Shown one piece after another: positions 63,281 through 64,000 of a stretch of 64,000 nt of DNA. A model generated the notes under the pieces. The model was not told where the DNA came from. It made no database searches and was given only the letters and a program-made list of their open reading frames with translations. Source of the DNA: Oscillatoria sp. SIO1A7 (GTDB lineage Bacteria > Cyanobacteriota > Cyanobacteriia > Cyanobacteriales > Laspinemataceae); contig JAAHFN010000001.1 of NCBI GenBank assembly GCA_010672965.1, forward strand, positions 1 to 64,000, in the 5' to 3' direction. The first letter of the stretch is position 1. Each line of letters begins with the position of its first letter. Made by a program: the position numbers and the translations under genes.

Positions 63281-63681
63281 GTCTTAATTAGCCTGGAAGT
63301 CGGGAAAAGTGACGACGTAATGAGCGATCGTCGCACCGAGCTTCCGCGCTAGCTCGCGGGCGATCGCTCTGCGGGCGATCGCTCTGCGGGCGAATGCGCG
63401 TCGCTGAGGAGCGATCGCGCCAACGCGGCTATTTGCACCAGGGAGGAAACTGGGCGTAGTGCCTCCTTGCTTTTTGTAGATTTTACAACGACTTGCTTTA
63501 TTTTGTATGCGCTCTCCTGCCCGACGGAGGGACAACGGCCCTGCGCTGGACTGTGGGGAGGGTGGGGCAGGCGATTTGGCGATCGCGATCGGAGCGAAGA
63601 ATTATCGCAGTAAGGCAGTTCCTACCTCAACTTTGAGTGCAAACTGACTAATTTTTTTTTGGGTTTTAACTTATCAGAGTT
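63281..63681. repeat. Spacer with HIP1-rich repeats
   Basis: gcgggcgatcgctct units (63358-63395) and other HIP1 sites. The minus-strand 83-codon frame 63284-63535 is built mostly from these repeats (ARRAIARRAIAREL) and is not called a gene. No IscB or TnpB reading frame is found. Confidence 0.65.
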
Positions 63682-63823
63682 GGGAGCATTTCACTTTTGT
63701 AAGTAGTAGGTTGAGCCCGGGAACGAAACCCAACAATAGCGTCAGTTTTGTTGGGTTTCGTTCCCGAGCCGCTCCCTACATTGCTATGTATCCCTTGCAA
63801 AATTGAAATGCTCCCTCAGAGTT
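63674..63823. mobile_element. MITE, family A, copy 3
   Basis: 134-bp element (63682-63815) with ends gggagcatttcacttttg and caaaattgaaatgctccc; tcagagtt is duplicated at 63674-63681 and 63816-63823. A long palindrome occupies the middle (63706-63779). Confidence 0.92.
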
Positions 63824-63892
63824 TGCAGATTGTCTCGTATCGCATTCACAAGGATGCCAGTTCTAAACCTTTGCCTTTTATGTAATACCAAC

Positions 63893-63990
63893 GTCAGATC
63901 CCCCCAACCCCCCGATAAATTGGGGGGCTATTGAGAGATTCAGAGCTTAGCCCCCCTTTTTAAGCCTTTTTAAGGGGGGTTGGGGGGATC
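63893..63990. mobile_element. Inverted-repeat element, family E, copy 2
   Basis: gatccccccaaccccccgat at the left and ggggggttggggggatc at the right are inverted; the inside holds taagcctttttaagg. The copy at 48091-48264 has the same ends and the same accaacgtc left flank. Confidence 0.75.
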
Positions 63991-64000
63991 GTCCCCTGGG

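Noticed and set aside
63284-63535. Minus-strand 83-codon frame near the right end
   Set aside because: Mostly HIP1-type repeat translation (ARRAIARRAIAREL), no homology seen.
1-64000. CRISPR arrays
   Set aside because: No regularly spaced repeats with unique spacers were found; tandem repeats here are contiguous.
1-64000. tRNA or rRNA genes
   Set aside because: No cloverleaf or T-loop consensus was noticed; a tRNAscan run would settle it.

Overview
The window comes from a cyanobacterium, most likely a filamentous (Oscillatoriales-like) one. The evidence is a phycobilisome rod-core linker (CpcG type), a CpcS-family bilin lyase, an NblA phycobilisome-degradation adaptor, the carboxysome shell protein CcmP, a cyanobacteriochrome-like GAF domain and the HIP1 octamer GCGATCGC scattered throughout. 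Gene density is low. Spacers are filled with short tandem repeats, many of heptamer type such as the GGGGTGT family, and with several families of small inverted-repeat elements that look like MITEs. No transposase gene was seen.

Layout. 1-8.2 kb: small cysteine protein, CPBP membrane protease, lone ureC, Uma2 nuclease-like protein and a truncated Fic gene, separated by repeats. 8.2-18.9 kb: housekeeping and photosynthesis block with an M48 membrane protease, a two-domain histidine phosphatase, a dihydroorotase homologue lacking most metal ligands, nblA (minus), a cpcS-type lyase, an HExxH protein, cpcG and an rluD-like pseudouridine synthase (minus). 18.9-37.5 kb: a region rich in conflict or defence-type genes. 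It holds an Mrr-like nuclease with a ribbon-helix-helix-like partner, a lone UPF0175 antitoxin, a two-gene unit (1778-aa TPR/cold-shock/AAA protein plus 501-aa AAA protein), an HTH-nSTAND-WD40 protein with 14 repeats, a yoeB toxin whose antitoxin is a remnant, a lone yefM antitoxin, an HTH-NACHT protein, and a UPF0175/DUF3368 pair whose toxin is split by a 100-bp element with a perfect 8-bp target duplication.

37.5-64 kb: signalling. An AAA protein with four GAF domains, a receiver-kinase hybrid and a Cache-HAMP kinase-receiver hybrid, with a BMP-family binding protein upstream, all on the minus strand. Then ccmP and two tandem heme-type DUF3365-GGDEF diguanylate cyclases. Then a 2748-aa Ser/Thr kinase-histidine kinase hybrid overlapping a receiver-adenylate cyclase gene. 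The hybrid kinase has lost the central ATPase usual in its family and carries a 39-bp minisatellite there, plus a repeat-derived insertion inside its own ATP-binding domain. Near the right end is a strongly structured RNA candidate that may be a stand-alone HEARO/omega-RNA-like element.

The main themes are (1) small inverted-repeat elements and tandem repeats entering and remodelling genes, and (2) a cluster of STAND/AAA proteins and broken toxin-antitoxin pairs. Family assignments come from motif recognition by eye; no database search was possible.
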